Assembly: GCA_964291305.2 (NCBI GenBank)
Contig: OZ219783.1
Coordinates: 1,736,001 to 1,800,000, forward strand
Direction: 5' to 3'
DNA from: VXNF01 sp964291305
Lineage (GTDB): Bacteria > Actinomycetota > Acidimicrobiia > Acidimicrobiales > CATQHL01
Length of the DNA: 64,000 bases
Under the pieces are notes generated by a model. It saw only the letters and a list, made by a program, of their open reading frames with translations. It made no database searches and was not told the DNA's origin. A program made the translations under genes and the position numbers. Of the stretch, positions 8,883-16,601 are shown piece by piece; position 1 is the first letter of the stretch, and each line of letters begins with the position of its first letter.

Positions 8883-8938
8883 ACCACCACACTATTTACA
8901 GGGTGTGACAGCCACCATTCCCCCAGCTCAAAGCACTA

Positions 8939-8963
8939 TTGGGCACTATCCGATATAAGCCCC
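8939..8963. repeat. Right terminal inverted repeat
   Basis: Reads TTGGGCACTATCCGATATAA and five further bases on the plus strand, the exact reverse complement of the left end at 6219-6243. It is followed directly by the second TCTGAGTT (8964-8971). Confidence 0.95.
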
Positions 8964-9936
8964 TCTGAGTTTGAGTCGGGAAGTACGTCCAGAACCCGTT
9001 TGACTGGCTAAGCCGATCAACGGGCACCGCCCACGAGATGCACACATCGTCGCGATCGTCGCCGCGACGCCTATTGGCTCGAGCATCGCTAGACAGAGGG
9101 TGCGTTTTCTTGAACCGGCACCACCGTGTTTTCTTGTCACCTTCGGTGAGCTGATACTGCTTGTCAACTCTCTCTAACGCCAGTGAGCTTTTCAACGAAC
9201 CCAAATCGTCAACCAGCGCGAGCGAACGTACATGTGGCACGAACAGAAGTAACTCGGCAGGGAATTCGCTCATCTGCCTTAGGAGAGAGTCCCGAGTTCC
9301 GGGCCTCAGCGGCAATCGTACGATGTTCACTGCCCAAGTCATCAAATCGCGCAGCACGCCGTCGTGGTTCCAGCGTTCGGTGGGATCAATTGGCTCCGGC
9401 AACGGCAGCACAGGACATTGCTCGGCTTCTGGAACGACCTCTCGAATACGCTCGAGGGCACGGGTACGGTCAAACTGGAACGAGCCGCTCTGGCTGTAGA
9501 TCTCTGGGGTGTCGCTAACACCGAGAACGGCACCGAATCCAAGACCGAACGTGCCGATCTGGTCAGTCCTCCTCTTGGGCGACCAAGGCCGAAACATGAG
9601 CGCCCTAACCCCGTCGATATGGAAGGAGTATCCGTCGTCCGCACAATAGAAACAACCTTCCGTCAGGCGCACTTCTATACGCCCGCGATTCCGCTTCGGG
9701 ACATTGTCGTCATTCCTCTGTTCGCTATCGTCGAACCAGAGTTGATCGGCACTGTTCTGGACTAGTTCTACTAGCTGCCTGTGCTGGTAACCCCCGTGCG
9801 CTATATCCTCCTCTTGGTTCGCGTCTCGTTGAACAATATTTGGCTGTTCACGATACGCCTTAAGCGTCCGGCGGGTTTGCTCGCCGATATAGCGACCTAA
9901 ATCCTCGTCGGGTCCGGCCCACTCCCTTAACGACAC
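8964..9936 (-). pseudogene. N-terminal fragment of HSP90/sacsin-like GHKL ATPase gene, cut by the insertion
   Basis: GTG 9936 is preceded by GGGAG. The first ~150 residues carry the GHKL boxes: ELVQNSADQ (N box), CADDGYSF (D-x-G), and IGTFGLGFGAVLGVS (G2), as in HSP90 and sacsin N-terminal ATPases. Native sequence ends at YFPTQTQ; as it stands the frame reads on through the right inverted repeat and stops at 8896 after ~22 foreign residues. Joined over the 8 bp duplication it reads FPTQTQSLVSGILNAPWK in frame with the fragment at 6217. The truncated protein keeps a whole ATP-binding fold, so residual expression is possible, but coupling to the helicase is lost. Confidence 0.88.
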
Positions 9937-10189
9937 TACTGCTCCCTACTCTGGTCAGTCCTCGCCACCACTTATATCTAGCGGCTTTGCTCAGGGCTCA
10001 GCGGTGTGGCCAGTTCGACCCTGGGGAAGTCAAAAGCTGGCGAAGCCGGCTGGCGATCTCTTCCAGAGAGACGTGGTCGGCGGCAGTCTGTCGCTGCTGC
10101 CGCGAGCAACCCGACATCTCGAATCGGTGGCGGATCTCCAGGAGGTGCCGGTCGAGTTGATTCGGTCGTCGGTGTCTAGGGACTCAACC

Positions 10190-10393
10190 TTACGGTTCAC
10201 TCGCCAAACGGCGCAATGCCTCGCCATGTCTAAGAATAACCGACCCCGGTATGTCACCAATGCGGTCCTGGGGAGCGTCAAGCGCCAAGAACTCGCGCAG
10301 CGCAAGGCGCGCCACCTTCTGCATCGACACACCGTCTAGGGCGGCGCGCTCTCGCAGGGCCTGATGCTCCTCATCGGTCAAACGCAAGGTCAT
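10190..10393 (-). CDS. Ribbon-helix-helix-like antitoxin, apparently without toxin
   Basis: The 67-residue product starts MTLRLTDEEHQALRERA, continues with GVSMQKVARLALREFL, and resembles short RHH/antitoxin proteins that bind DNA as dimers. ATG 10393 is chosen over an upstream ATG at 10594 because the extra 67 residues (Cys/Arg/Ser-rich) do not look like protein. The usual partner would follow on the minus strand between 10189 and 9937, but no coding-like toxin frame is visible there, so this may be a remnant module or a solitary regulator. Confidence 0.6.
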   Translation of the reverse strand: MTLRLTDEEHQALRERAALDGVSMQKVARLALREFLALDAPQDRIGDIPGSVILRHGEALRRLASEP

Positions 10394-10774
10394 CGCCACA
10401 GGCCCCGACGGTATCACAGCGATAACACAACCAGGCTGGGCGATCCCGGCCGCAGGCTCCCGGTAATGTTCAAGTTGGCGACTGGGGGAGGAGTCATGAG
10501 GTACAGCGACGCAGACGCGTCCGCCGCTAATGCGGCATTGGCAAGTACCGCAGCGGCCTCGACTACGAGGTTGGCACTGCGCTAGACCCGCCACGGGAGT
10601 GACGCCCCGACTCTACCTTCTAAGTTGGATTCGATTTATATTTTGTTTCGTTGATTTTCGGTTCATCTTGGTAGCGTGTCCTTCGGGGGATCGGCGCAGT
10701 CCACCACTTTGAGCCTCGGTGAATCAGCGCCCACCTTCGATCCACTTGGTCGGCTAACGTGAAAAGCAACAGTC
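10394..10774. other. Intergenic; possible very short peptide
   Basis: On the plus strand a strong ribosome-binding site (gggggaggag, 10484-10493) precedes ATG 10497, which opens a 29-codon frame ending at 10585 (MRYSDADASAANAALAS...). Its Ala/Ser/Thr-rich product is unlike any family I know and could be chance. The segment 10620-10690 is AT-rich and probably holds the promoter of the next gene. Confidence 0.3.
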
Positions 10775-11332
10775 ATGGAACAGGCAATCATCAGTCTCGT
10801 CGGCCTAGTGCTGGTCCTCATGCTCTACCTAGACCGTGGCCACCGCGCCAGCTTTAGGCAGGTGAACCAGCAGTTCGAACTGATGGGTCAACGGTTCAGA
10901 GAACTCGAGACGCGGACCGACGAGCGGTTCAGAGAGTTCGAGGACAAGTTCGACCAGAAGATCGACAAACTCGACCAGAAGATCGACGACACCGCCAATC
11001 GCCTCGACGCGAGGATCGACAAACTCGACACGAAACTCGACGACACCGCCAGACACCTCGGTGAGAAGATCGACGACACCGCCAATCGCCTGGACGCGAG
11101 AATTGACAAACTCGACCAAAAAATCGAGGACACCGCCAGAGACCTCAGCACACGAATCGACAAACTCGACACAAAAATCGACGACACCGCCAGAGACCTC
11201 GGTGAGAGGATCGATGGCTCTGCTAGACACCTCGACGGGCGCATCACCGAAGTCAATACCTCGGTCATCAGACTCGCCGAAAGCGTCGGTCGGGTAGAAG
11301 GACGCGTCGAAGCGCTCGCCGGCGTCGAGTAG
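10775..11332 (+). CDS. Membrane-anchored coiled-coil protein with 11-residue repeats
   Basis: One N-terminal membrane segment (IISLVGLVLVLMLYL, residues 4-18) is followed by about 150 residues of charged coiled coil. From residue ~55 an 11-residue (hendecad) period is clear: KLDQKIDDTAN, RLDARIDKLD, KIDDTARDLGE. The nucleotide sequence repeats with it. It resembles the many bacterial proteins annotated only as coiled-coil or apolipoprotein-like. A structural or scaffold role at the membrane is a guess. It precedes the Asp23 operon by 160 bases on the same strand. Confidence 0.75.
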   Translation: MEQAIISLVGLVLVLMLYLDRGHRASFRQVNQQFELMGQRFRELETRTDERFREFEDKFDQKIDKLDQKIDDTANRLDARIDKLDTKLDDTARHLGEKIDDTANRLDARIDKLDQKIEDTARDLSTRIDKLDTKIDDTARDLGERIDGSARHLDGRITEVNTSVIRLAESVGRVEGRVEALAGVE

Positions 11333-11448
11333 CCGAAAGGCGGAGACCGACGGGCTGGCAACCCAAACCGCCACCAGCCGACAAAGGACAGCCAAGCAAA
11401 ACTGCTGCTTATCCTGGGTATCGGCAGGCAAACCAGTTGTACCTAAGG

Positions 11449-11454
11449 TATAAT
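11449..11454 (+). promoter_or_regulatory. Candidate -10 box of the Asp23 operon
   Basis: A perfect TATAAT lies 42 bases before the start at 11496. I see no good -35 hexamer at the usual distance, so an alternative sigma factor or activator is possible; envelope-stress genes of this kind often use one. Confidence 0.4.
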
Positions 11455-11495
11455 CCCAGGTAAACCGCTGCCCAAACGAGAATCAGGAGCAACTC

Positions 11496-11942
11496 ATGGC
11501 TGCGAAAACCGCCGCTAGCACTAGCGAGACCACTGCAACCGAGGCCTCGCCGATCACCACGGGCCTCGAACTCGAGACCCCCCGGGGCGTCACCCACATC
11601 GCCGACGAGGTCGTGGCAAAACTCGCCGGCCACGCCTGCCGTGAAATCGCCGGCGTTGCCGGGATGGGAGCCACCTTCCGGCGCCTGCTGGGACGTGTCC
11701 GGCTTGGCGAGGAACCGCTCTCGCAAGGCGTCCACGTGGAGGTCGGCAAACGAGAGACCGCCATCGATGTCGTGATCGTCGTGCAGTACGGCCACTCCAT
11801 CCCGGCGCTCGCCAAAGAGGTCCGAGAAAATGTCATCGCGCAAGTCGAGTCGGTTACCGGCCTCTCAGTAAAGGAAGTGAACATCGAAGTTGACGACCTT
11901 AGGTTCAACGAGGAGCCCGATCCTTCGACCCGCGTCCAGTAG
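11496..11942 (+). CDS. Asp23/Gls24 family envelope stress response protein
   Basis: A Ser/Thr/Ala-rich leader of ~25 residues precedes the Asp23 domain (TPRGVTHIADEVVAKLAGHACREIAGVAGM ... VVIVVQYGHSIPALAKEVRENV...VTGLSVKEVNIEVDDL; quoted in part). The family forms cytoplasmic assemblies held at the membrane by AmaP-type anchors and is linked to cell-envelope stress. The next three genes encode exactly such membrane partners. AGGAGC sits 8 bases upstream of the ATG. Confidence 0.9.
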   Translation: MAAKTAASTSETTATEASPITTGLELETPRGVTHIADEVVAKLAGHACREIAGVAGMGATFRRLLGRVRLGEEPLSQGVHVEVGKRETAIDVVIVVQYGHSIPALAKEVRENVIAQVESVTGLSVKEVNIEVDDLRFNEEPDPSTRVQ

Positions 11943-11993
11943 GGCCACCCACTCAACTCGGCTCACAGCAATAGCTGCCCGGGAGCGCCGCTC

Positions 11994-12563
11994 ATGAGCA
12001 TCTACAACGCTTCGAAGGTGCCCACGATCATCATGCGAGTGCTCGGCCTAGCGGTGGCTGCGGTGGTTGTGATAGCAGCCGCACAACTTCTGATGCTCTC
12101 CTTCGAGATTGATCCCCTGTTTTCCCGTGAAGCAATCCACAGACTCACCGGCTGGATTCAGGGAGACCCATCGACGGGTGCAGGCATCCTCAGCGGGATC
12201 GCCCTGGTAATAGCGTCACTCGTGGGCTTGTGGATGTATGGCCGTTTACTGGGTGCTGGCGGCCGAGTGCTGACGACTCGCCGGCGGCGGGGTTGGACCA
12301 AACTCGACAGAACCACGCTGGAGGACACCTTCGAGAGGCGACTAGCGGCCCTCGACCGCCGTAACGACATCCGCGTGCGCATTACTCGCCGTGGCCGGGT
12401 AAACGTTCGCCTCGTCACACCCGACCCGTCAGCTATGGGTCCAGCGCAGGAGATCCGCGACGCCTTAGATGATCACTGCGCCGAGCGGGCGCTGCCGTGC
12501 CGGTCCGGACGGATCAAGGCAACGGTGCCGAGGCGCATGAACTGGCGCCGCAAGGTCCGCTAA
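11994..12563 (+). CDS. AmaP/DUF6286-like membrane anchor, first copy
   Basis: Two membrane segments (about residues 13-33 and 62-82) are followed by a basic linker (TTRRRRGW) and a ~100-residue soluble domain containing RVRITRRGRVNVRL. This is the layout of the alkaline-shock membrane anchor AmaP and of DUF6286 proteins that accompany Asp23. It lies 51 bases after the Asp23 gene and two bases before the next gene, so it is co-transcribed. Assignment rests on topology and context more than on a diagnostic motif. Confidence 0.7.
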   Translation: MSIYNASKVPTIIMRVLGLAVAAVVVIAAAQLLMLSFEIDPLFSREAIHRLTGWIQGDPSTGAGILSGIALVIASLVGLWMYGRLLGAGGRVLTTRRRRGWTKLDRTTLEDTFERRLAALDRRNDIRVRITRRGRVNVRLVTPDPSAMGPAQEIRDALDDHCAERALPCRSGRIKATVPRRMNWRRKVR

Positions 12564-12565
12564 CT

Positions 12566-13111
12566 ATGACGCTGCTGCGCAGATCGGCGAGTCTGCTAGG
12601 AACCGCAGCTGTAGGCGCCGCCGGCCTGCTACTGATCTTCGAAATCACCGGGGTGATCGACCGGCAATGGCGGAACGAACTTGCCGACGCCATCGAAACC
12701 GCCGCATTCCCGGGCTGGAGCCTCTGGATCTCCGGACTCGTCGGCGCCGGCCTCGCCCTGCTCGGAGTGATCCTGGTTGCGACGCAACTGGTGAGGCCGG
12801 CTAAGGGACTCTCCCGGCTGTTCGAGGTATACCGCGCCCCTGACGGCGACACCCGCATCCGAGGGCGAGCCGCCATCAGAGCCGCACACCACGAAGTAGA
12901 GAACATCGACGGGGTCGTTGGCGTGGACGGGCGGATCCGCTCCAAACGGATCTACCTCACGCTCCGAATCGATGACCGCGCAAATCTCGCCGACATCGAG
13001 AACGAGGCCCGGAACCGCCTGGGCCACGAGTTCTGGATCAACCTTGGCCTCGCAGACTTTGGCGTCCACCTGCTGATAACCCACCATCCGAACCCGCCAC
13101 GAACGCGGTAG
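12566..13111 (+). CDS. AmaP-like membrane anchor, second copy
   Basis: ATG 12566, two bases after the preceding stop, gives 181 residues; a longer frame from 12497 would overlap the upstream gene and is not needed. Two membrane helices (residues ~10-28 and ~50-72) precede a soluble domain with RGRAAIRAAHHEVENIDGVV and SKRIYLTLRIDDRA, similar in plan to the previous protein and probably a paralogue. Role is presumably membrane docking of the Asp23 layer. Confidence 0.7.
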   Translation: MTLLRRSASLLGTAAVGAAGLLLIFEITGVIDRQWRNELADAIETAAFPGWSLWISGLVGAGLALLGVILVATQLVRPAKGLSRLFEVYRAPDGDTRIRGRAAIRAAHHEVENIDGVVGVDGRIRSKRIYLTLRIDDRANLADIENEARNRLGHEFWINLGLADFGVHLLITHHPNPPRTR

Positions 13112-13129
13112 CCAGAAAGGCACGTGAAC

Positions 13130-13318
13130 ATGCTCACCAAGAAACGCTCATTCTGGGGTGCGCTCACCGGTGTCGTGATCGCGATCATCTGGGTTGCACT
13201 CGGCGGTCCAGCTGTCGGCATCATGATCGGCTTGGGCGCGCTGGGCTGGATAATCGGATCGATCCTCGACAAGCCTGATGTGCTGATAAAGCTCCTGGAA
13301 CGACTCAAAGACCGCTAA
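13130..13318 (+). CDS. DUF2273-like small membrane protein
   Basis: About 62 residues with two hydrophobic helices (WGALTGVVIAIIWVALGG and AVGIMIGLGALGWIIGSILD) and a charged end. DUF2273 proteins are regular members of Asp23 operons. ATG 13130 has AAGG nine bases upstream; GTG 13124 would have it only three bases away, so ATG is preferred. It closes the operon. Confidence 0.75.
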   Translation: MLTKKRSFWGALTGVVIAIIWVALGGPAVGIMIGLGALGWIIGSILDKPDVLIKLLERLKDR

Positions 13319-13334
13319 ACCCCTACCGGGGTGG
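13294..13334. repeat. 41 bp direct repeat, first copy
   Basis: Bases 13294-13334 recur exactly at 13366-13406 (offset 72). The unit begins cctggaacgactcaaagacc and ends in the small hairpin acccctaccggggt. The first copy contains the last codons of the DUF2273 gene, and the second covers the stop region of the convergent LacI gene. It looks like a local duplication that placed a hairpin at both gene ends. Confidence 0.9.
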
Positions 13335-13365
13335 TGACGGTGCTCGTCGGCTCGGCGGTGGGGGA

Positions 13366-13406
13366 CCTGGAACGACTCAAAGACCGCTAAACCCCTACCG
13401 GGGTGG
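13366..13406. repeat. 41 bp direct repeat, second copy
   Basis: Exact copy of 13294-13334. It includes the stop codon of the minus-strand LacI gene (13395) and the hairpin acccctaccggggt, which may act as a weak bidirectional terminator between the convergent operons. Confidence 0.9.
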
Positions 13407-14432
13407 CGCGGTGGTGTCTCTGACGGTAAGGCTGGCCGGATAGCTGTAGTGGGCCGGCCGGTGGTCGGGGTTTTGGATACTCTCGATGAGGCAACGGGCC
13501 GCCTGAATGGCCATTCCCTGAATGTCCTGATGCACGGTGGTGAGGCGGATCGAGTGCCATGACGACATAGGGATGTCGTCGAAGCCGATGATCGACAGCT
13601 CTTCGGGCACAGGAATCCCGGCACGCCGCGCCGAGTCAAGCACGCCGAAGGCGATGATGTCATTGCCAGCGATGATCGCCGTCGGAGGATTATCGCGTTG
13701 CATGACCCGCTGCAGCAGCCCATGACCCGAGTCGTGGCTGTACTGACCGTGAATTATGTTATGCGGGTCGATGGCGTCTCCGGCTACCTCGAGTATGCCA
13801 TGCAGGCGACTAGCGCTGGTAGAGACGACCGACGGGCCCATGATCACGGCGATGGATCGGTGTCCCAGATCGATGAGGTGCCGGGCTGCTTCTCGGCCGG
13901 CGGCCAGGTTGTCGGGTTCCACTATGTCTACGTCGAGGCCGGGCACCGATCGCACTGCCAATACGATCGGAATGCCCTGCTCCACCAGCCGGCTGGGTGT
14001 GTCGCTGTCGAGCGCGGCGGTGGCAACCACTAGGCCGTCTAGCGAAGTGTCGAGAAGGTTCTTCAGCCGGGCGAAGTCCGCTCGTCGGTGTAGGGGATCC
14101 ACCAGCAGAACCGTGGAGTAGCCCGACTCGGCGACTTCACGATGGATGTGTGAGAGCAGCAGGTGGTAGAAGGGATTGTCGAGGTTTTCGACCATCACGC
14201 CGATCACGCGGCTGCGCTGGCCCCGCAGGTTGCTAGCCGAGCGGTTCGGCACGTATCCCAGCGATTCCGCCAACTCCTCGATCATCGAGCGAGTGGAGTC
14301 CGAAACGCCCGAATCGCCGCGCAGCGCCCGCGACACCGTGGACTGGTGCACACCGGCAGCGCGCGCCACATCACGGCTAGTGACCCGGGATACCGAAGAC
14401 CCTTTAGCGATAGCTGTTGCGTTTGAGTCCAT
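13395..14432 (-). CDS. LacI-family transcriptional regulator of the TPP enzyme/Liv transporter locus
   Basis: The N-terminal helix-turn-helix reads VTSRDVARAAGVHQSTVSRA (residues ~17-36) with the LacI hinge region after it, then a periplasmic-binding-like effector domain (VIGVMVENLDNPFYHLL ... AIIAGNDIIAFGVL ... ELSIIGFDDIPMSSW). The length of 345 is normal. It diverges from the TPP enzyme and transporter genes, which it probably controls with their substrate or a derivative as effector. Palindromes at 14486 and 14697 are operator candidates. Confidence 0.93.
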   Translation of the reverse strand: MDSNATAIAKGSSVSRVTSRDVARAAGVHQSTVSRALRGDSGVSDSTRSMIEELAESLGYVPNRSASNLRGQRSRVIGVMVENLDNPFYHLLLSHIHREVAESGYSTVLLVDPLHRRADFARLKNLLDTSLDGLVVATAALDSDTPSRLVEQGIPIVLAVRSVPGLDVDIVEPDNLAAGREAARHLIDLGHRSIAVIMGPSVVSTSASRLHGILEVAGDAIDPHNIIHGQYSHDSGHGLLQRVMQRDNPPTAIIAGNDIIAFGVLDSARRAGIPVPEELSIIGFDDIPMSSWHSIRLTTVHQDIQGMAIQAARCLIESIQNPDHRPAHYSYPASLTVRDTTAPPR

Positions 14433-14485
14433 CTAGTTAACCGACCACGTTACCGCTCGTCGACCTTCGAGGGTCACAGATCATT

Positions 14486-14500
14486 ACGCATTATGTGCGT
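14486..14500. promoter_or_regulatory. Operator candidate near the LacI-type gene
   Basis: Inverted repeat ACGCA-TTATG-TGCGT, 54 bases from the regulator start. It shares the CGCATT core with the palindrome at 14697, so the regulator may bind both and control itself as well as the divergent operon. Confidence 0.4.
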
Positions 14501-14658
14501 TTGATGTGCCCAATTGTGGTGCCATCTGGACAGAAATGCAAGATTGCATGTAGTTGCTCCTCATTGCCCGCTGGCCACCTCGATCCGATCATAGCTCGAA
14601 TTATCTGGGCTTATAGCTGATCTAAAGGTCCTCTACCGCAGGCTCGACTGACTCTTTC

Positions 14659-14710
14659 TTGCATACTCCCTAGGTTGCGTCTACTCTGCAACTATGCGCA
14701 TTCGTATGCG
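14659..14710 (+). promoter_or_regulatory. Candidate promoter and LacI-type operator of the TPP enzyme operon
   Basis: TTGCAT (14659-14664) and TACTCT (14682-14687) are 17 bases apart. Ten bases downstream lies the palindrome CGCAT-TCGT-ATGCG (14697-14710), whose centre is CG as in many LacI-family operators. This position would block transcription initiation. Confidence 0.45.
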
Positions 14711-14760
14711 AGATATCGATCTATCCGATGCTCGCTACGCCGCACGAAAGGAGCTTGCAG

Positions 14761-16569
14761 GTGCTGCTTACGACTGGACAGCTAATCGCTAGGGGCCTCA
14801 AGTCTTATGGCGTGCCGTATGTGACCGGCCTTCCCGGCCACGGCAACTGGAGCTTGCTAGACGCATTCCTGGATGACGACTGCAAGCTGCCCTTCGTCCA
14901 GGTGTTCCACGAGCAGTCCGCCGTTCACCTGGCCGACGCCCACTACCGGGTCACCGGCCAGCCGATCGCGGCGACTACCTCCATTGGACCCGGCTCTACC
15001 AACACGATTATCGGCCTGGCCACCGCCTACGCAGACTCCACCTCGCTACTACTGCTGACCGGCTCGGTGGCCACGCACATGCGCAACCACGGCGTCATGC
15101 AGGAGCTAGATCGGTTCCACTCGCCTGACTTTCCGTCGGTGGTGGCGCCGGTCACCAAACGCCACTTCGAGATGGTGCGAGCGCTGGAAACCCCATTCCT
15201 GATGCACCGGGCCTTCAACGCCATGCTGACCGGCCGGCGCGGGCCAGTGCACATAGAAATCCCGCTGGATGTGCAAGTAGAGCAGGCAGAGGTGGATATC
15301 GCCGAGCTGTCACACCGGCTGCCAATCGGGAGCCCAAGAGCCGACGAAGACGCCATCGCTGCCGCGGCTGAGCTGCTGGTTTCAGCCCAGCGACCTTGCA
15401 TCGTCGCAGGCGGCGGGGCGGTGATGTCCAACGCCGCAGCAGAGTTGGCACAGATCGTGGACCGCCTGGGCATCCCCGTCGTTTACACCTGGAACGGCAA
15501 AGGAGCGTTTCCCGACGACCACCCCTGGAACGCCGGCACCGCCGGCTGGCCGGGCACGCTGGCGGGCAACACCACCGCCGCCAACGCCGACGTGGTGCTG
15601 TCACTGGGCTGCAAGTTCACTGACTGGTCGGCGTCGTCTTGGCGTAAGGGGGCCACTTTCTCTTTCCCGCCGGCGTCGCTGATCCAGGTAGACATCGACC
15701 CAGCGGAGATCGGCAAGAACTACCCGGCCGAGGTAGGAATCGTGGCCGATGTGCGCTCGGCGCTGGTCGACCTGCTAGCCGCCATCGGCGAGACCGAAGC
15801 CCAACGCTCGCTGGCCTCCCGGGATAGCTACTTCGCGGAACTGACAGCGCTAAAGGCCCGCTGGGAAGACGCCCTCGCCCGGCGCCGTCACCACGCCGGC
15901 TCGCCGATGACGATGCTGCGGGTACTGCACGAACTGCGCCAAGTGCTGCCCCGGCATGGGATCGTCACGGTGGGTTCGGGCCACCCCCAGTCCTCCACCA
16001 AGCAAGCCTTCCCCGTCTACGAGCCCCGCACCCACATCACCTCGGGGAGCTTCTCGCCCATGGGGTTCGCAGTGCCCGCCGCTATCGGCGCCAAGCTGGC
16101 CAAGCCCGATACCCCGGTGGTCTGCATCGTCGGCGACGGCGACTTTATGATGACCATGCAAGAGCTGGCGATCTGCGCCATGCACGACCTGCCGGTGACG
16201 TTCCTGATCCTCAACAATCGGGGATTTATCTCTATCCGGGACGGCCAGCACGGCCTCATGGGTCGCCAGATCGGATCGGAGTTCAACCGCACTAGCGGTC
16301 CGGAGTATTCGGTGGACTTCGCCGCGCTGGCCAAGTCCTTTGGTATTTCGCAGGCCAAGACCGTCAGCGACCCTGCCGACCTGCACGACGCCCTGAAACG
16401 AGCCGTGGAGTCCAACGAGCCCGCGCTCGTGGAGACTCTGATCACCCGTGACGCCTCCATCGCCGCCGCCGAGGTGGTGGGCTGGTGGGACTTCCCCTTG
16501 CTGCCGAGCGCCCCCAGCGAGGCCCGAGACGCGTACCTCCAAGCGGTTAGCGAGGAGCAGCACCTCTGA
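14761..16569 (+). CDS. Thiamine pyrophosphate-dependent enzyme of the acetolactate synthase superfamily
   Basis: Three domains are visible: N-terminal TPP-binding with the catalytic Glu region (VFHEQSAVHLADAHYRVTG), a central domain (PCIVAGGGAV...), and the C-terminal TPP pyrophosphate site (GDGDFMMTMQELAICA ... LNNRG). Length (~602) fits acetolactate synthase, glyoxylate carboligase, sulfoacetaldehyde acetyltransferase and benzoylformate decarboxylase types; motifs do not separate these. GTG 14761 is chosen because AAAGGAG lies 8 bases upstream; an ATG at 14728 lacks one. It leads an operon with a Liv-type transporter, which suggests catabolism of an imported small organic acid, not branched-chain amino acid synthesis (inference). 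Confidence 0.8.
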   Translation: MLLTTGQLIARGLKSYGVPYVTGLPGHGNWSLLDAFLDDDCKLPFVQVFHEQSAVHLADAHYRVTGQPIAATTSIGPGSTNTIIGLATAYADSTSLLLLTGSVATHMRNHGVMQELDRFHSPDFPSVVAPVTKRHFEMVRALETPFLMHRAFNAMLTGRRGPVHIEIPLDVQVEQAEVDIAELSHRLPIGSPRADEDAIAAAAELLVSAQRPCIVAGGGAVMSNAAAELAQIVDRLGIPVVYTWNGKGAFPDDHPWNAGTAGWPGTLAGNTTAANADVVLSLGCKFTDWSASSWRKGATFSFPPASLIQVDIDPAEIGKNYPAEVGIVADVRSALVDLLAAIGETEAQRSLASRDSYFAELTALKARWEDALARRRHHAGSPMTMLRVLHELRQVLPRHGIVTVGSGHPQSSTKQAFPVYEPRTHITSGSFSPMGFAVPAAIGAKLAKPDTPVVCIVGDGDFMMTMQELAICAMHDLPVTFLILNNRGFISIRDGQHGLMGRQIGSEFNRTSGPEYSVDFAALAKSFGISQAKTVSDPADLHDALKRAVESNEPALVETLITRDASIAAAEVVGWWDFPLLPSAPSEARDAYLQAVSEEQHL

Positions 16570-16601
16570 GGTTGCCGGCGGCCCGACAGGAGTCATCCCC
16601 G

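Larger units (their letters stand above)
6219..8963 (-). mobile_element. IS1595-family element carrying an SfiI-like restriction-modification system
   Basis: The element is 2,745 bp, bounded by perfect 25 bp inverted repeats (6219-6243 and 8939-8963) and an 8 bp duplication. Three genes lie head-to-tail on the minus strand: an ISXO2-like transposase (8882-7899), a DNA methyltransferase (7886-6819) and an SfiI-like endonuclease (6985-6263). Transposase and methyltransferase are 12 bases apart and the endonuclease gene ends 19 bases from the left repeat, so the cargo lies strictly within the transposing unit. It sits inside the HSP90-like ATPase gene. Exact repeats and an intact frame in all three genes suggest recent insertion. 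Passenger genes are known in some IS1595-family members; this cargo I infer from sequence only. Confidence 0.9.

Noticed and set aside
8022..9011. 329-codon plus-strand ORF across the transposase
   Set aside because: His/Arg/Thr-rich shadow of the transposase gene that also crosses the element boundary.
10004..10339. Plus and minus ORFs of ~100 codons as a possible toxin partner
   Set aside because: Composition is not protein-like, they overlap the antitoxin gene antisense, and no toxin motif is visible.
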